Below, piece after piece: positions 17,042-24,864 of a stretch of DNA of 64,000 nucleotides. Under the pieces are notes generated by a model that saw only the letters and a list, made by a program, of their open reading frames with translations, searched no databases and had not been told where the DNA came from. How positions within the stretch are numbered: the first letter of the stretch is position 1; each line of letters starts with the position of its first letter. Origin of the DNA: CAYMGQ01 sp964390055 (GTDB lineage: Bacteria; Bacillota; Clostridia; Peptostreptococcales; Natronincolaceae); contig CAYMGQ010000004.1 of the NCBI GenBank assembly GCA_964390055.1, positions 62,001 to 126,000 of the forward strand, read 5' to 3'. The translations under genes were made by a program, and so were the position numbers.

Positions 17042-17073
17042 GTATTCTTTCCGGAAAGATCCTACATACTTAT
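17042..17073 (-). promoter_or_regulatory. 5'-leader hairpin of the permease transcript
   Basis: AAGTAT...ATACTT arms enclose a perfect CTTTCCGGAAAG palindrome on the minus strand, right at the expected transcript start and ahead of the guanine aptamer. It could stabilise the 5' end. No known family recognised. Confidence 0.4.
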
Positions 17074-17100
17074 ATTAGCAGATAGGATAAAAAAGGTCAA
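17072..17100 (-). promoter_or_regulatory. Sigma-A promoter of the purine permease leader
   Basis: Minus strand TTGACC (complement of 17095-17100), 17-base spacer, TAATAT (complement of 17072-17077). Transcription would start near 17065, about 60 bases ahead of the guanine aptamer. Confidence 0.75.
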
Positions 17101-17147
17101 TAGGTTTGTCGAATATTCTGAGCTGCCTTGTAGGTGTTAGTTTGCAT

Positions 17148-17192
17148 ATATCCGAACATTAGCATTAAGTAGTTTGGATTAAGTTCGCATTT
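17148..17192. promoter_or_regulatory. PurBox pair, probable PurR operator
   Basis: ATATCCGAACATT (17148-17160) matches the Bacillus PurBox AWWWCCGAACWWT at every position. An inverted partner TAAGTTCGCATTT (17180-17192) matches the complement at 11 of 13. CGAA and TTCG cores are 27 bases apart, which agrees with the 16-17 base gap between 14-base boxes known for Bacillus subtilis PurR. The pair lies about 50 bases upstream of the -35 hexamer, and the genes on both sides are on the minus strand, so the permease is the only sensible target. Confidence 0.75.
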
Positions 17193-17227
17193 GCCCCTGG
17201 GCTTGGCCCAAAATCCAAAACAACTCT

Positions 17228-17521
17228 TTAAAAATATTTTCCCTGCAAATCCTCTAAGTGTTGAAAAATATGGATTAAGTCCCAGCCAAATTCAAGTAAT
17301 CTATAGTTAATATTTTCATCCTTTTCCTTGACTATGACTTTTTTCCTTGTTAGTATTGCAAGCTTCCTATTTAACTCTGTGTGGCTTATATAGGGAATGC
17401 TCCTCAAAATTTCACTATATCTATGGTTACCATGGTGAATTGATTTAATTATTTCGGGAACCCACCTCAATTTAATCAAATCATGGACAATTTCAAAGCC
17501 ATTAAATATCTTACTATCCAT
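17228..17521 (-). CDS. HxlR-type winged-helix regulator
   Basis: 97 residues. The order matches HxlR proteins: IVHDLIKLRWVPEIIKSI, a recognition region RYSEILRSIPYISHTELNRKLAIL, and the wing KKVIVKEKDENINYRLLEFGWDL. The N-terminal cysteine found in redox or aldehyde-sensing HxlR relatives is absent. GGGAGGAG precedes the ATG. The ferritin gene next door is divergent, with about 100 bases between them, so the regulator may act on it. The signal is unknown. Confidence 0.8.
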   Translation of the reverse strand: MDSKIFNGFEIVHDLIKLRWVPEIIKSIHHGNHRYSEILRSIPYISHTELNRKLAILTRKKVIVKEKDENINYRLLEFGWDLIHIFQHLEDLQGKYF

Positions 17522-17629
17522 CTGATCTCCTCCCTACTAACATATTTGTGCCTTTTTGTTACTTATATATTAGCATATAATGGATGAAAATAGAAGTTGA
17601 GTTAAATAACTAAAGGAGGCTTGTTTTTT

Positions 17630-18064
17630 ATGAAGCATTTCGATTTATTGCAAAAATATTTATCAAATTTAGCCGTGTTAAATGTTAAGTTCCATAACAT
17701 CCACTGGAATGTTGTAGGAAGGCATTTCATGAAGATTCACGATTTAACTGAGGAGATCTATGACATATTTTTTGAAGCCTTTGACGAGGTGGCAGAATTA
17801 CTTAAAATGAAAAATGTTATGCCTTTATCAACAATGGCCGAATACCTAGAAAAAGCCGATGTTAAGGAAGTTGCTGCCAAGGATTTCCCGACAGAAGAGG
17901 CCTTGGAGTTAGTTAAGGCAGATTTAGAGCTAATGCGTACATTGGCAACAGATATTAGGAATACAGCCGATGACGAAGGAGATTTTGAAACTGTAGCCAT
18001 GTTTGAAGATTATGTTGCAGATTATAGTAAATACATCTGGTTCGTAGATGCTATGTTAAAATAA
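17630..18064 (+). CDS. Dps-like ferritin
   Basis: 144-residue four-helix protein of the Dps/ferritin-like family. FHNIHWNVVGRHFMKIHDLTEE and FFEAFDEVAELL give the His-Trp, His, Asp and Glu pattern of the inter-subunit ferroxidase site. Expected to bind and oxidise iron and protect DNA under peroxide or starvation stress; the short N-terminus lacks a basic tail, so direct DNA binding is doubtful. The start is the ATG at 17630 behind AAAGGAGG; the in-frame TTG at 17621 is too close to the site. A strong terminator follows. Confidence 0.9.
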   Translation: MKHFDLLQKYLSNLAVLNVKFHNIHWNVVGRHFMKIHDLTEEIYDIFFEAFDEVAELLKMKNVMPLSTMAEYLEKADVKEVAAKDFPTEEALELVKADLELMRTLATDIRNTADDEGDFETVAMFEDYVADYSKYIWFVDAMLK

Positions 18065-18069
18065 TTTAA

Positions 18070-18112
18070 AAGAAGAAGCTCCCTGGATTGTCTATCCAGG
18101 GGCTTTTTTTAT
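18070..18112. terminator. Terminator between the Dps gene and the converging symporter gene
   Basis: GCTCCCTGGAT/ATCCAGGGGC stem with a five-base loop and TTTTTTT on the plus side. Minus strand downstream sequence is TTCTTCTTTT, so it may work in both directions. Confidence 0.88.
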
Positions 18113-18113
18113 T

Positions 18114-19523
18114 TCAATCACCTATTTTACCGACCTTTAAATTTCTTCTGCTAGACCAACTAAAAATGATGGTACTTATTAGGGCTACTAGGACTGCGGC
18201 ATAGGTTTCTGTCATATTTGGGTGTATTGGGTAGTAGCCCTTGACCGAATGAAATCCAACCCATAGGAATCCTACAGTTGAGGTAACAAGCATGGAATAT
18301 ATTGCCCCCCTGGATGTCACTCCCTTCCAATAAATTCCTAACAAAAGAACGACAAAGATTGCCCCCCTAAGGGTATAGGCGAAATATACTATATCTAATA
18401 TCTTGCTACTACTATACATCAGCAAGGCGGCCAAAATGCAAATTAACCCAGAGGCCCCTGTTGTTATTCTAGATATCCTCAATAGTTCCTTATCCTCCGC
18501 ATCCCTATTGATTAGCCTTTGATATATATCCTTTGTAGCCATGGTTCCTGCAGCCAAGATTATAGGCGACACAGTAGAGAGGATGGCAGCCATAATTGAG
18601 GCTAAAATTATTCCCCCAGCCACAGGTTGCAAATCCATCATTAGTGTGGGCAGAGCTAATTTTGCATCTACTAGTCCCGGATATTGAATCCTTGCCACCA
18701 TGCCCAAAAGAGCTGTAAAAATGCCAAAGGGTGCCACAATTAGAGCTGTAATAAAGGCAGCCCTCCTAGCCACTTTGACATCCCTGGCAGCTAGTATGGG
18801 TTGAATTCCGGCCTGGGCAGTGCATGCCCCAAGAATTGATGCTATTATCCAGGAGGATACCTTTGGCATTCCAATCCCTGACATGGTAAAGTAGGGGTTT
18901 GAGGGCAATCCTGATTTTAAAATACCAAGGCCACCCACCTTGGCTAATGAAAGATAAACTGCAAAAATCATCCCCCCATACATGGCTATTATATGTAAGA
19001 TATTAGTATAACCAATGGCTATCATACCACCAGCTAGAGTATATATAATAAATCCAATCCCCAAAATTATCACCGACGTACTATAATTCAAGCCTAAAAC
19101 ACTTACACCCAGGGTCCCTGCAGCTATAATCTGGGCCGTTCCTACAGCCAGCATGACAAATATAAGCAGGATAGAGGCAAGGGTCCTGGCATCACTGCCC
19201 AAATATTTTCCCAATATTCCTGGCACAGTCACCCTATCTAAACTTCTGTAAAGCCTTGCGAAAAATATGGCCAGTATAAGTAAGCCTAGGGCATTAGCTA
19301 TAGTATACCAGGCACCCGATATCCCAAAGATATAACCATATTCTGAAACTCCAGTGGTAGATGTGCCTCCCAACCATTCACCTGTTCCTGCAGCAACACA
19401 CATTAAAATCCCCAACCCCGCCCCGTGAAAGGAAGTCGTTGTAGAAGATTTTGATTTGGCGTAAAGTCCTATGCCTATAGTGATGAAAAAGTAGACAATT
19501 ATAATTAATAATTGTATCGACAT
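18114..19523 (-). CDS. Sodium/solute symporter (SSS family)
   Basis: 469 residues, about 13 hydrophobic segments. SSS-family traits: GTGEWLGGTSTTGVSEYGY in the early part, a GGMIAIGYTN segment, QAGIQPILAARDVKVARRAA, and the long SIMAAILSTVSPIILAAGTMATKDIYQ segment that matches the sodium-site region of this family. The start is the ATG at 19521-19523 behind GGGGGAAGG; that site sits in a small CCCCT/AGGGG hairpin. It is last in the AtuA-DUF4387-symporter set under a sigma-54 promoter. The substrate is unknown, plausibly an organic acid handled by the AtuA pair. Confidence 0.88.
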   Translation of the reverse strand: MSIQLLIIIVYFFITIGIGLYAKSKSSTTTSFHGAGLGILMCVAAGTGEWLGGTSTTGVSEYGYIFGISGAWYTIANALGLLILAIFFARLYRSLDRVTVPGILGKYLGSDARTLASILLIFVMLAVGTAQIIAAGTLGVSVLGLNYSTSVIILGIGFIIYTLAGGMIAIGYTNILHIIAMYGGMIFAVYLSLAKVGGLGILKSGLPSNPYFTMSGIGMPKVSSWIIASILGACTAQAGIQPILAARDVKVARRAAFITALIVAPFGIFTALLGMVARIQYPGLVDAKLALPTLMMDLQPVAGGIILASIMAAILSTVSPIILAAGTMATKDIYQRLINRDAEDKELLRISRITTGASGLICILAALLMYSSSKILDIVYFAYTLRGAIFVVLLLGIYWKGVTSRGAIYSMLVTSTVGFLWVGFHSVKGYYPIHPNMTETYAAVLVALISTIIFSWSSRRNLKVGKIGD

Positions 19524-19587
19524 CAATCCTTCCCCCTATAAGGGGTGGTGCCACGGTCTCTTTAGCCGCAGCATCCACCTGGTATTT

Positions 19588-19911
19588 TTAGTTAATCGGC
19601 ACTTCAATATCCAATAAGGGAGGATATTGTTGGCAACCAAAAATATCCCCTTCCCCTGGGCTTCCACTTGGAAAGGCCCGGGCTATGGTAAACTTTATAG
19701 CATAGGCCGGATCAAACTCCACAAAGTCCCTGATCCTCCCAATATCTATATCATAGAGTTCCGCTATACTTTTCTTACTTATAACTCCACTATTCTTAAC
19801 TAGTTCATAGTCCTCTTTTTCCCTAAAGATAATATCGAAGGTAATCCTATCAGGACTAGCATTCTTGCTCCTAATTGTTTTTGCAATATCTATAAGCTTT
19901 TTTGTTTTCAT
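19588..19911 (-). CDS. DUF4387 protein, AtuA partner
   Basis: 107 residues. KLIDIAKTIRSKNASPDRITFDIIF at the N-terminus and FPSGSPGEGDIFGCQQYPPLLDIEVP at the C-terminus are characteristic of DUF4387. In many bacteria DUF4387 follows a DUF1446 (AtuA-like) gene, and some proteins fuse the two, which implies a shared complex or reaction. Here the genes are 12 bases apart. The biochemical role is not established; the conserved GSPG and CQQ/PPLL motifs suggest a substrate-binding surface, but that is only inference. Confidence 0.9.
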   Translation of the reverse strand: MKTKKLIDIAKTIRSKNASPDRITFDIIFREKEDYELVKNSGVISKKSIAELYDIDIGRIRDFVEFDPAYAIKFTIARAFPSGSPGEGDIFGCQQYPPLLDIEVPIN

Positions 19912-19923
19912 GCTACCACCTCT

Positions 19924-21294
19924 CTATTCTCCAATTTTTATTAATTCTACATTGAAAAACTCCATGGGATCATCAATTTCTACAGTATGATTCAATGACC
20001 ACCTATATGCTGGAGTCGCGGGTAGGACCTCATCTACCACAAAGGCTGCTGTACCAGCCGTGCCCTTTACCTCTGGTAGCCGGGCATAAAATATTTGTCT
20101 GGTCCCTATCATGGCAACCTCTTCAGCCATTTCCTTAGTTGGTGCAACCCCCTGGACAAGTATACAAAGTTCATGGGATTTAATTTCCTTTACCGGTTCC
20201 AAATCCCCCATAACTCCATCTTTGCCATAAATCCTATAATGCAATTCATAGCCTTCCTTACCAAACCTTTCCTCCACATGTTCCCTTGCCAATTCAATTA
20301 CCTTGTCAATATTTTTAATAGTATAGGGGTCCCTTACTCCGGCAATGCCAATATACATTTCCCCCACCTTTGCTGATCCCTCTAATTTGATTTTAATTTT
20401 TCCCTGGCTTGGGATGTATTTTGGATTGCTTATACGGGTGGTTTTTTCATCATATTGTTCATAAAGACACTCAGACATATCAATCATTCCGCCTGCAAAA
20501 TATTCATAGTATGGGTTTGATCTCTCATACATTGCATGGGCTGCTACTGAAGCCACAGTGCATTTTTGCCATGGGGCCATAGCCTCTACTCTTACATCCT
20601 CATGGCTTATTGTTCCAATTACTGTCTCCTTTGCCCCATAGGGTTCAGCACAAAAAGAAGCGCATTCCAGGACCTTGCCCAAATAATAAGACAGGTTCTT
20701 CGGATAACCCTCCCTTATAGCCGGAGCGGCAAATAGGGCTATATCTGAAGATCGACCCCCTATAATTACATCCGCACCCATATCTAGAGCCTTAATATAT
20801 GGGTGGACCCCAGCTACAGCAACTATCCTTGTGGTCCCATCCAATTCTTCTATGCTTAAATCCCCCCGATCATCTAAACCCTCTATTTTTACACCCCTGG
20901 CCATTTTTTCCCTTAGTAGTTCCTTGTCTACCTCCGAATAAAAATAGGCCAACTTGAAGGCTGGTAACTTATGCTTTTCTGCAATTTCCTTAATCATCCC
21001 AACAAATAGATCTACCCTACTATTTGACCCCGTATCCCCTGCAGAACCAACAATCATTGGTACATTTTGCTCCCTGGCTGCAACTAGCATTAATTCTAGG
21101 TCATGTTTTTGCCAGACACTTAGACTGGGTGAAGTATCTGCCCCTAATGGTGTTGGACCAATATCATTACTGCCTGAATCACAAATATAATAGTCTGGTT
21201 TTCTTTCAGCCCCTATATAAAAACTCTCTTCTTTTGTTGGTGCAAATCCCAGGTGTCCATTAGAACAATGGATAGTCAACTGTCTTTTCCCCAT
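19924..21294 (-). CDS. AtuA-like protein (DUF1446)
   Basis: 456 residues of the acyclic terpene utilisation AtuA family (DUF1446). Seen: CSNGHLGFAPTKEESFY, DSGSNDIGPTPLGAD, VGSAGDTGSNSRVDLF, MGADVIIGGRSSDIALF and GAKETVIGTIS. AtuA was named from the geranyl/citronellyl-CoA catabolic cluster of Pseudomonas, but the other atu genes are not here and clostridial members must do something else. GGGAAGGGTT precedes the ATG. A TGGC-N8-TTGC sigma-54 promoter lies about 55 bases upstream, making this the first gene of a regulated catabolic or transport unit. Confidence 0.9.
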   Translation of the reverse strand: MGKRQLTIHCSNGHLGFAPTKEESFYIGAERKPDYYICDSGSNDIGPTPLGADTSPSLSVWQKHDLELMLVAAREQNVPMIVGSAGDTGSNSRVDLFVGMIKEIAEKHKLPAFKLAYFYSEVDKELLREKMARGVKIEGLDDRGDLSIEELDGTTRIVAVAGVHPYIKALDMGADVIIGGRSSDIALFAAPAIREGYPKNLSYYLGKVLECASFCAEPYGAKETVIGTISHEDVRVEAMAPWQKCTVASVAAHAMYERSNPYYEYFAGGMIDMSECLYEQYDEKTTRISNPKYIPSQGKIKIKLEGSAKVGEMYIGIAGVRDPYTIKNIDKVIELAREHVEERFGKEGYELHYRIYGKDGVMGDLEPVKEIKSHELCILVQGVAPTKEMAEEVAMIGTRQIFYARLPEVKGTAGTAAFVVDEVLPATPAYRWSLNHTVEIDDPMEFFNVELIKIGE

Positions 21295-21349
21295 AACCCT
21301 TCCCCCTTATAAATCAATATTTTGCTTATAATACTCAATCATCAATGAT

Positions 21350-21366
21350 TGCAATTATGATGCCAA
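21350..21366 (-). promoter_or_regulatory. Sigma-54 promoter of the AtuA operon
   Basis: Minus strand TGGCATCATAATTGCAA: GG and GC doublets exactly 10 bases apart, with full TGGC and TTGCA hexamer cores. It lies between the terminator of the sigma-54 activator gene and the AtuA start codon. Confidence 0.85.
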
Positions 21367-21432
21367 GTTTATTAAATATGTTAAAAATTAGAATTGAGGG
21401 ACACCCTGGCCTGAATTTGAGCCCCCTACAGA

Positions 21433-21478
21433 AAACAAAAAGATTATCTTTAACTTAAAAAAAGTTAAAAATAATCTA
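21433..21478 (-). terminator. Terminator of the sensor/activator genes
   Basis: AGATTAT-TTTTAACTT pairs with AAGTTAAAGATAATCT on the minus strand and is followed by TTTTTGTTTTC. It separates the regulator gene from the sigma-54 promoter downstream. Confidence 0.75.
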
Positions 21479-21537
21479 ATAGTGTTAAAAAAATGGACGT
21501 AGGGACTGGCCATTGATTAACTAATTGTTTGATAATT

Positions 21538-22896
21538 TTACGAACCTGAATCCTCTCCGTAACTCCTTAATTTATTATAAAGGGTCTGCCTTCTTATCCC
21601 TAACATCTTGGCAGTCTTGGACTTATTACCCCTATTTCTTTTTAAGGTATTTTCTATTAATATTCTCTCATAGTCCTGAAGGGTCAACCCTGCTTTTTCA
21701 CTTTCCCCTCCTTCCTCCCCACCCCTTAGCTCTCTGGGTAGATGCCTACTGTAGAGAATCTCCTCATTGCAATCTGCAAATAAGACAGAGCGTTCTATAA
21801 TGTTTCTCAGTTCCCTCACATTCCCCTTCCAGGGGTATTCTACCAAATGATGTAAGGCCTCAATATCCATACAGTTTAATTTTTTTCCATATTCCTTGGA
21901 AAACTCCTCTAAAAAACTTTTTGCCAAAAGGGGGATGTCTTCTTTCCTTTCCCTTAGGGGGGGTATATTTATATTAATAACATTTATTCGGTAGAAAAGA
22001 TCTTCCCTGAACCGCCCTTCTTTGACTTCCCTTTCCAAAACCTTATTGGTGGCAGCTATAATTCTACTATTGACCTTTATATTTTTCTCCCCCCCAATTT
22101 TAAAAAATTGTTTTTCCTGTAATACTCTTAAGAGCTTGACCTGCATTTGAAGGGGAAGGTCCCCTATTTCATCAAGGAAGAGGGTCCCATTATGGGCTAA
22201 TTCAAATTTCCCTCTCCTACTATGGCTAGCTCCTGTAAAGGCGCCCCTTTCATAACCAAATAGCTCCGCTTCCACAAGATTTACAGGTATAGCACCACAG
22301 TTGATTGGAATAAATTGCCCCGACCCCCGACAACTGTTACGGTGGATTAATTTAGCTATAAGCTCCTTACCAACCCCACTTTCACCGGTTAACAAGATAT
22401 TAGCCTTGCTCCCAGCTACCCTGTCTATTAAATAAAACAGGCTCTGCATATTTTCACTTATACCAATAACTCCATGGTAACTGTATTCACCAAGCCTACA
22501 CCCTTTAAGTTTTTTGTTTTCTTCCAGCAGTTTTTTTCTCTCCAAGGCCCTCCTAATGGCAAAAATCAATTCATCATTGGTGAAAGATTTTTCGATATAA
22601 TCGAAGGCTCCCATTTTTAATGCCTTAACAGCTGACCTGATATCGGCATAGGCTGATATGAAAATTGTCTCCAAGTAGGGGTCAATTTCTAGGGCCTTTT
22701 CCATTAATTGAATGCCATTCATACCAGGCATCTTCAAGTCTGTTATTAGAATATCAGCCATATTTCCCTTTAAATATGCCAGGGCCTCGGGGCCATCCTT
22801 GGCTGTTACAACATTATAGCCAACACCCGTTAGCACTATTTTTAGAGTTTCCCTAATTGAGCCTTCATCATCTACCAATAATAGGGTAAATTTCAT
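21538..22896 (-). CDS. NtrC-family sigma-54 response regulator
   Basis: 452 residues: receiver domain (LLVDDEG, phospho-acceptor Asp in LITDLKMPGM at about residue 52, Lys in KSF), central AAA+ domain with Walker A GESGVGKEL, sigma-54 contact loop GAFTGA and Walker B LFLDEIGDLP, and a C-terminal Fis-type helix-turn-helix NRGNKSKTAKMLGIRRQTLYNKL. The start is the ATG at 22894-22896: AAGGAGGGTGA lies just upstream and overlaps the kinase stop codon. The two perfect sigma-54 promoters in the neighbourhood are the obvious targets. Confidence 0.95.
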   Translation of the reverse strand: MKFTLLLVDDEGSIRETLKIVLTGVGYNVVTAKDGPEALAYLKGNMADILITDLKMPGMNGIQLMEKALEIDPYLETIFISAYADIRSAVKALKMGAFDYIEKSFTNDELIFAIRRALERKKLLEENKKLKGCRLGEYSYHGVIGISENMQSLFYLIDRVAGSKANILLTGESGVGKELIAKLIHRNSCRGSGQFIPINCGAIPVNLVEAELFGYERGAFTGASHSRRGKFELAHNGTLFLDEIGDLPLQMQVKLLRVLQEKQFFKIGGEKNIKVNSRIIAATNKVLEREVKEGRFREDLFYRINVININIPPLRERKEDIPLLAKSFLEEFSKEYGKKLNCMDIEALHHLVEYPWKGNVRELRNIIERSVLFADCNEEILYSRHLPRELRGGEEGGESEKAGLTLQDYERILIENTLKRNRGNKSKTAKMLGIRRQTLYNKLRSYGEDSGS

Positions 22897-22903
22897 TTGA
22901 TAA

Positions 22904-24493
22904 TCACCCTCCTTTAGTTTCCACCAAGGGCAATAACAAGGTAACCCTAGTAGCTTCATTAACTACACTATCAACAAATATTTCTCCACCGCAACTATTA
23001 ATAATATTATGAATTATAGGCAGCCCTAGACCTGTCCCCTCACTTTTTGTTGTATAAAAGGGTTCAAAGATTTTATCTAATTCTCCCCTGTCTATTCCAA
23101 TCCCGGTATCATGAATAATCACATGACAAAAATTCTTCTTTTTTTCTACCTTTATCCTTATTTCTTTACTGCTTTTTATTTTATCTGATATGATTCCATC
23201 TATTGCATTAAGTAATAGGTTGATAAATACCTGCTTTAAATTATCCTTATTTACTTGAATAAAAATTTTTTCCCTAGCTATATCCAAGGATAGAGAAATG
23301 TCTTTTTCCTTAATTACATAATTTAACAAGTATATTGATTCCCTTAAAATTTCACCCAACTCACACTGTCCAGGTGAAAAAAAGCTATCCCGATTTAAAT
23401 TAAGTAAGTCCTGTAAGAATGTATTTAGTCTCTCACTTTCCTCCCTTATAATAGTTAGAAGTTTTATCAACTCCTCATTTCCATTGCAGGTATATTTATT
23501 AATTAAATATTCACTTGCATTTCTAATAGGCAGGAGGGGGTTCCTTATTTCATGGGTAATGCTAGATGTTAACCTCCCTAGGGCTGTCAACTTATCAGCC
23601 ATGGCCACCTGCCTCTGTAGTTTTTCTATCTGGGTGGTGTCCCTAAAGATGGAGATGCAATTTTTGAGGATTCCATTATCATCGTAGATTAAAGATGTAC
23701 TTAGTCTGATATTGACATGGGACCCGTCCTTTTTAATCAAATATCCTGGCTCCTCAAAGAATATCTTTCCTTCTATCATACTCCTTACAATTAACCCTTC
23801 ATCTCCATTGTTTTTCAGAGGTATTGCCCTGATATTCTTGCCCACAAGTTCTTCACAGGAATAGCCTGTTATCCCTTCAGCACTCTTGTTAAAACTTATA
23901 ATTGTGTATTCCCCATCAATGACCATTACACCGCTATTCACATTTTCTAAAATCCTATTGGAAAATTTTTTTGCCTGGGATATATTATTGTTCAACTCCA
24001 ATAAAACGGCACCCTGGGAGGCTATAATATTAATCATCTTCACATCATATTTGTTATATTCATGAGGCTTGGAACTGGATACACTTAAAATTCCTATAAT
24101 CCTATCCCCAACAATAAGGGGTACTGCCAAAAAAGACCTGATTAAGGGGTCCTCCTCATAATATTGTCTTACTCTTATCTCTTTAGAATTTAAGGCATCA
24201 TGGATTAAAAGGGCTTTCTTATCCTTTGCCACTAATCCAACGGCACTTTCCCCTAGTCTAAAGGGCATTCTTTTCCTCATTTTCTCAACATCTGCCCCTA
24301 TACATGATACCATTTCAAGGATTTTTTTCTTTTCCTGAAACCTATATATGACTGCCATATTATAATTAACAAAGTTTTGAATAAAATTAAATATTATGTC
24401 GGATATAACTTGAAAGTTTTCAGCCTTGTTCATTAGGTCTATGGTTTCCGACAGTAAATCCAAATCCACAATTTTATCCCTCTTTGCTAGCAT
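22904..24493 (-). CDS. Soluble GAF-PAS sensor histidine kinase, NtrB-like
   Basis: 529 residues with no membrane segment. GAF domain at about 10-170 (FLAVPLIVGDRIIGILSVSSS), PAS at about 175-290 (NVNSGVMVIDGEYTIISFNKSAE, then IKKDGSHVNIRLS), HisKA with the phospho-His in SSITHEIRNPL, and HATPase_c with N-box LLLNAIDG, DTGIGI and GTGLGL. The stop codon overlaps the ribosome site of the response-regulator gene. Being cytoplasmic, it should sense an internal metabolite, fitting control of a catabolic transport island. Confidence 0.93.
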   Translation of the reverse strand: MLAKRDKIVDLDLLSETIDLMNKAENFQVISDIIFNFIQNFVNYNMAVIYRFQEKKKILEMVSCIGADVEKMRKRMPFRLGESAVGLVAKDKKALLIHDALNSKEIRVRQYYEEDPLIRSFLAVPLIVGDRIIGILSVSSSKPHEYNKYDVKMINIIASQGAVLLELNNNISQAKKFSNRILENVNSGVMVIDGEYTIISFNKSAEGITGYSCEELVGKNIRAIPLKNNGDEGLIVRSMIEGKIFFEEPGYLIKKDGSHVNIRLSTSLIYDDNGILKNCISIFRDTTQIEKLQRQVAMADKLTALGRLTSSITHEIRNPLLPIRNASEYLINKYTCNGNEELIKLLTIIREESERLNTFLQDLLNLNRDSFFSPGQCELGEILRESIYLLNYVIKEKDISLSLDIAREKIFIQVNKDNLKQVFINLLLNAIDGIISDKIKSSKEIRIKVEKKKNFCHVIIHDTGIGIDRGELDKIFEPFYTTKSEGTGLGLPIIHNIINSCGGEIFVDSVVNEATRVTLLLPLVETKGG

Positions 24494-24532
24494 TTACCCT
24501 CTCCCCCTTTTGCTACCATATGGCTGGAATTA

Positions 24533-24568
24533 AAGAAAGGGGTAAAGCAAAATCCTAGCTTACCCCTA
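24533..24568 (-). terminator. Terminator/attenuator between transporter and kinase genes
   Basis: Minus strand AGGGGTAAGC/GCTTTACCCCT stem with one bulge, followed by TTCTTT. It lies in the 100-base gap between the small membrane protein and the kinase, so transporter mRNA is probably partly terminated before the regulatory genes. Confidence 0.7.
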
Positions 24569-24594
24569 TCATAGCCTATTAACCTTTTAGTAAT

Positions 24595-24852
24595 TTACTC
24601 CTCATCCAGTGATAAACTATGTTTGCCTGTAAGATAAAAAGATGCCAAGCCACAAAGAACAGCTACAGCTGCAGACCTTATAAAATAGGGCATGACTTCC
24701 TTGGAAGCCTTTACAGCTAGGAGTTCTCCCCTTGCACCTCCAACTATCAGGCCCAATACAAACATACAGAAAATTATACCCCCACCCAAAATGGCAATTA
24801 TTATAGATATACTAAAAATCCCCTCAATAATTCTATTTAAATTCTCCTTCAT
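24595..24852 (-). CDS. Small two-helix membrane protein of the permease operon
   Basis: 85 residues with hydrophobic segments at about 13-37 (SISIIIAILGGGIIFCMFV) and 58-77, ending in an acidic tail. AAGGAGGGAAG precedes the ATG and the gene starts 12 bases after the permease stop. Position suggests an accessory subunit of the transporter. It is far too short for a normal DctQ small TRAP subunit (about 150 residues and four helices), and I do not recognise the family. Confidence 0.7.
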   Translation of the reverse strand: MKENLNRIIEGIFSISIIIAILGGGIIFCMFVLGLIVGGARGELLAVKASKEVMPYFIRSAAVAVLCGLASFYLTGKHSLSLDEE

Positions 24853-24864
24853 TATCTTCCCTCC

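Noticed and set aside
19378..19578. Minus-strand frame of 66 codons overlapping the symporter start
   Set aside because: It shares most of its length with the symporter coding region in another frame, and its start lacks a convincing site, so the symporter reading is far stronger.
21380..21430. Possible activator binding site shared by both sigma-54 promoters
   Set aside because: Direct repeats GAATTGAG/GAATTTGAG upstream of AtuA and GTTAG/CTAAC near the permease promoter were noted, but I found no motif common to both regions, so no site is claimed.
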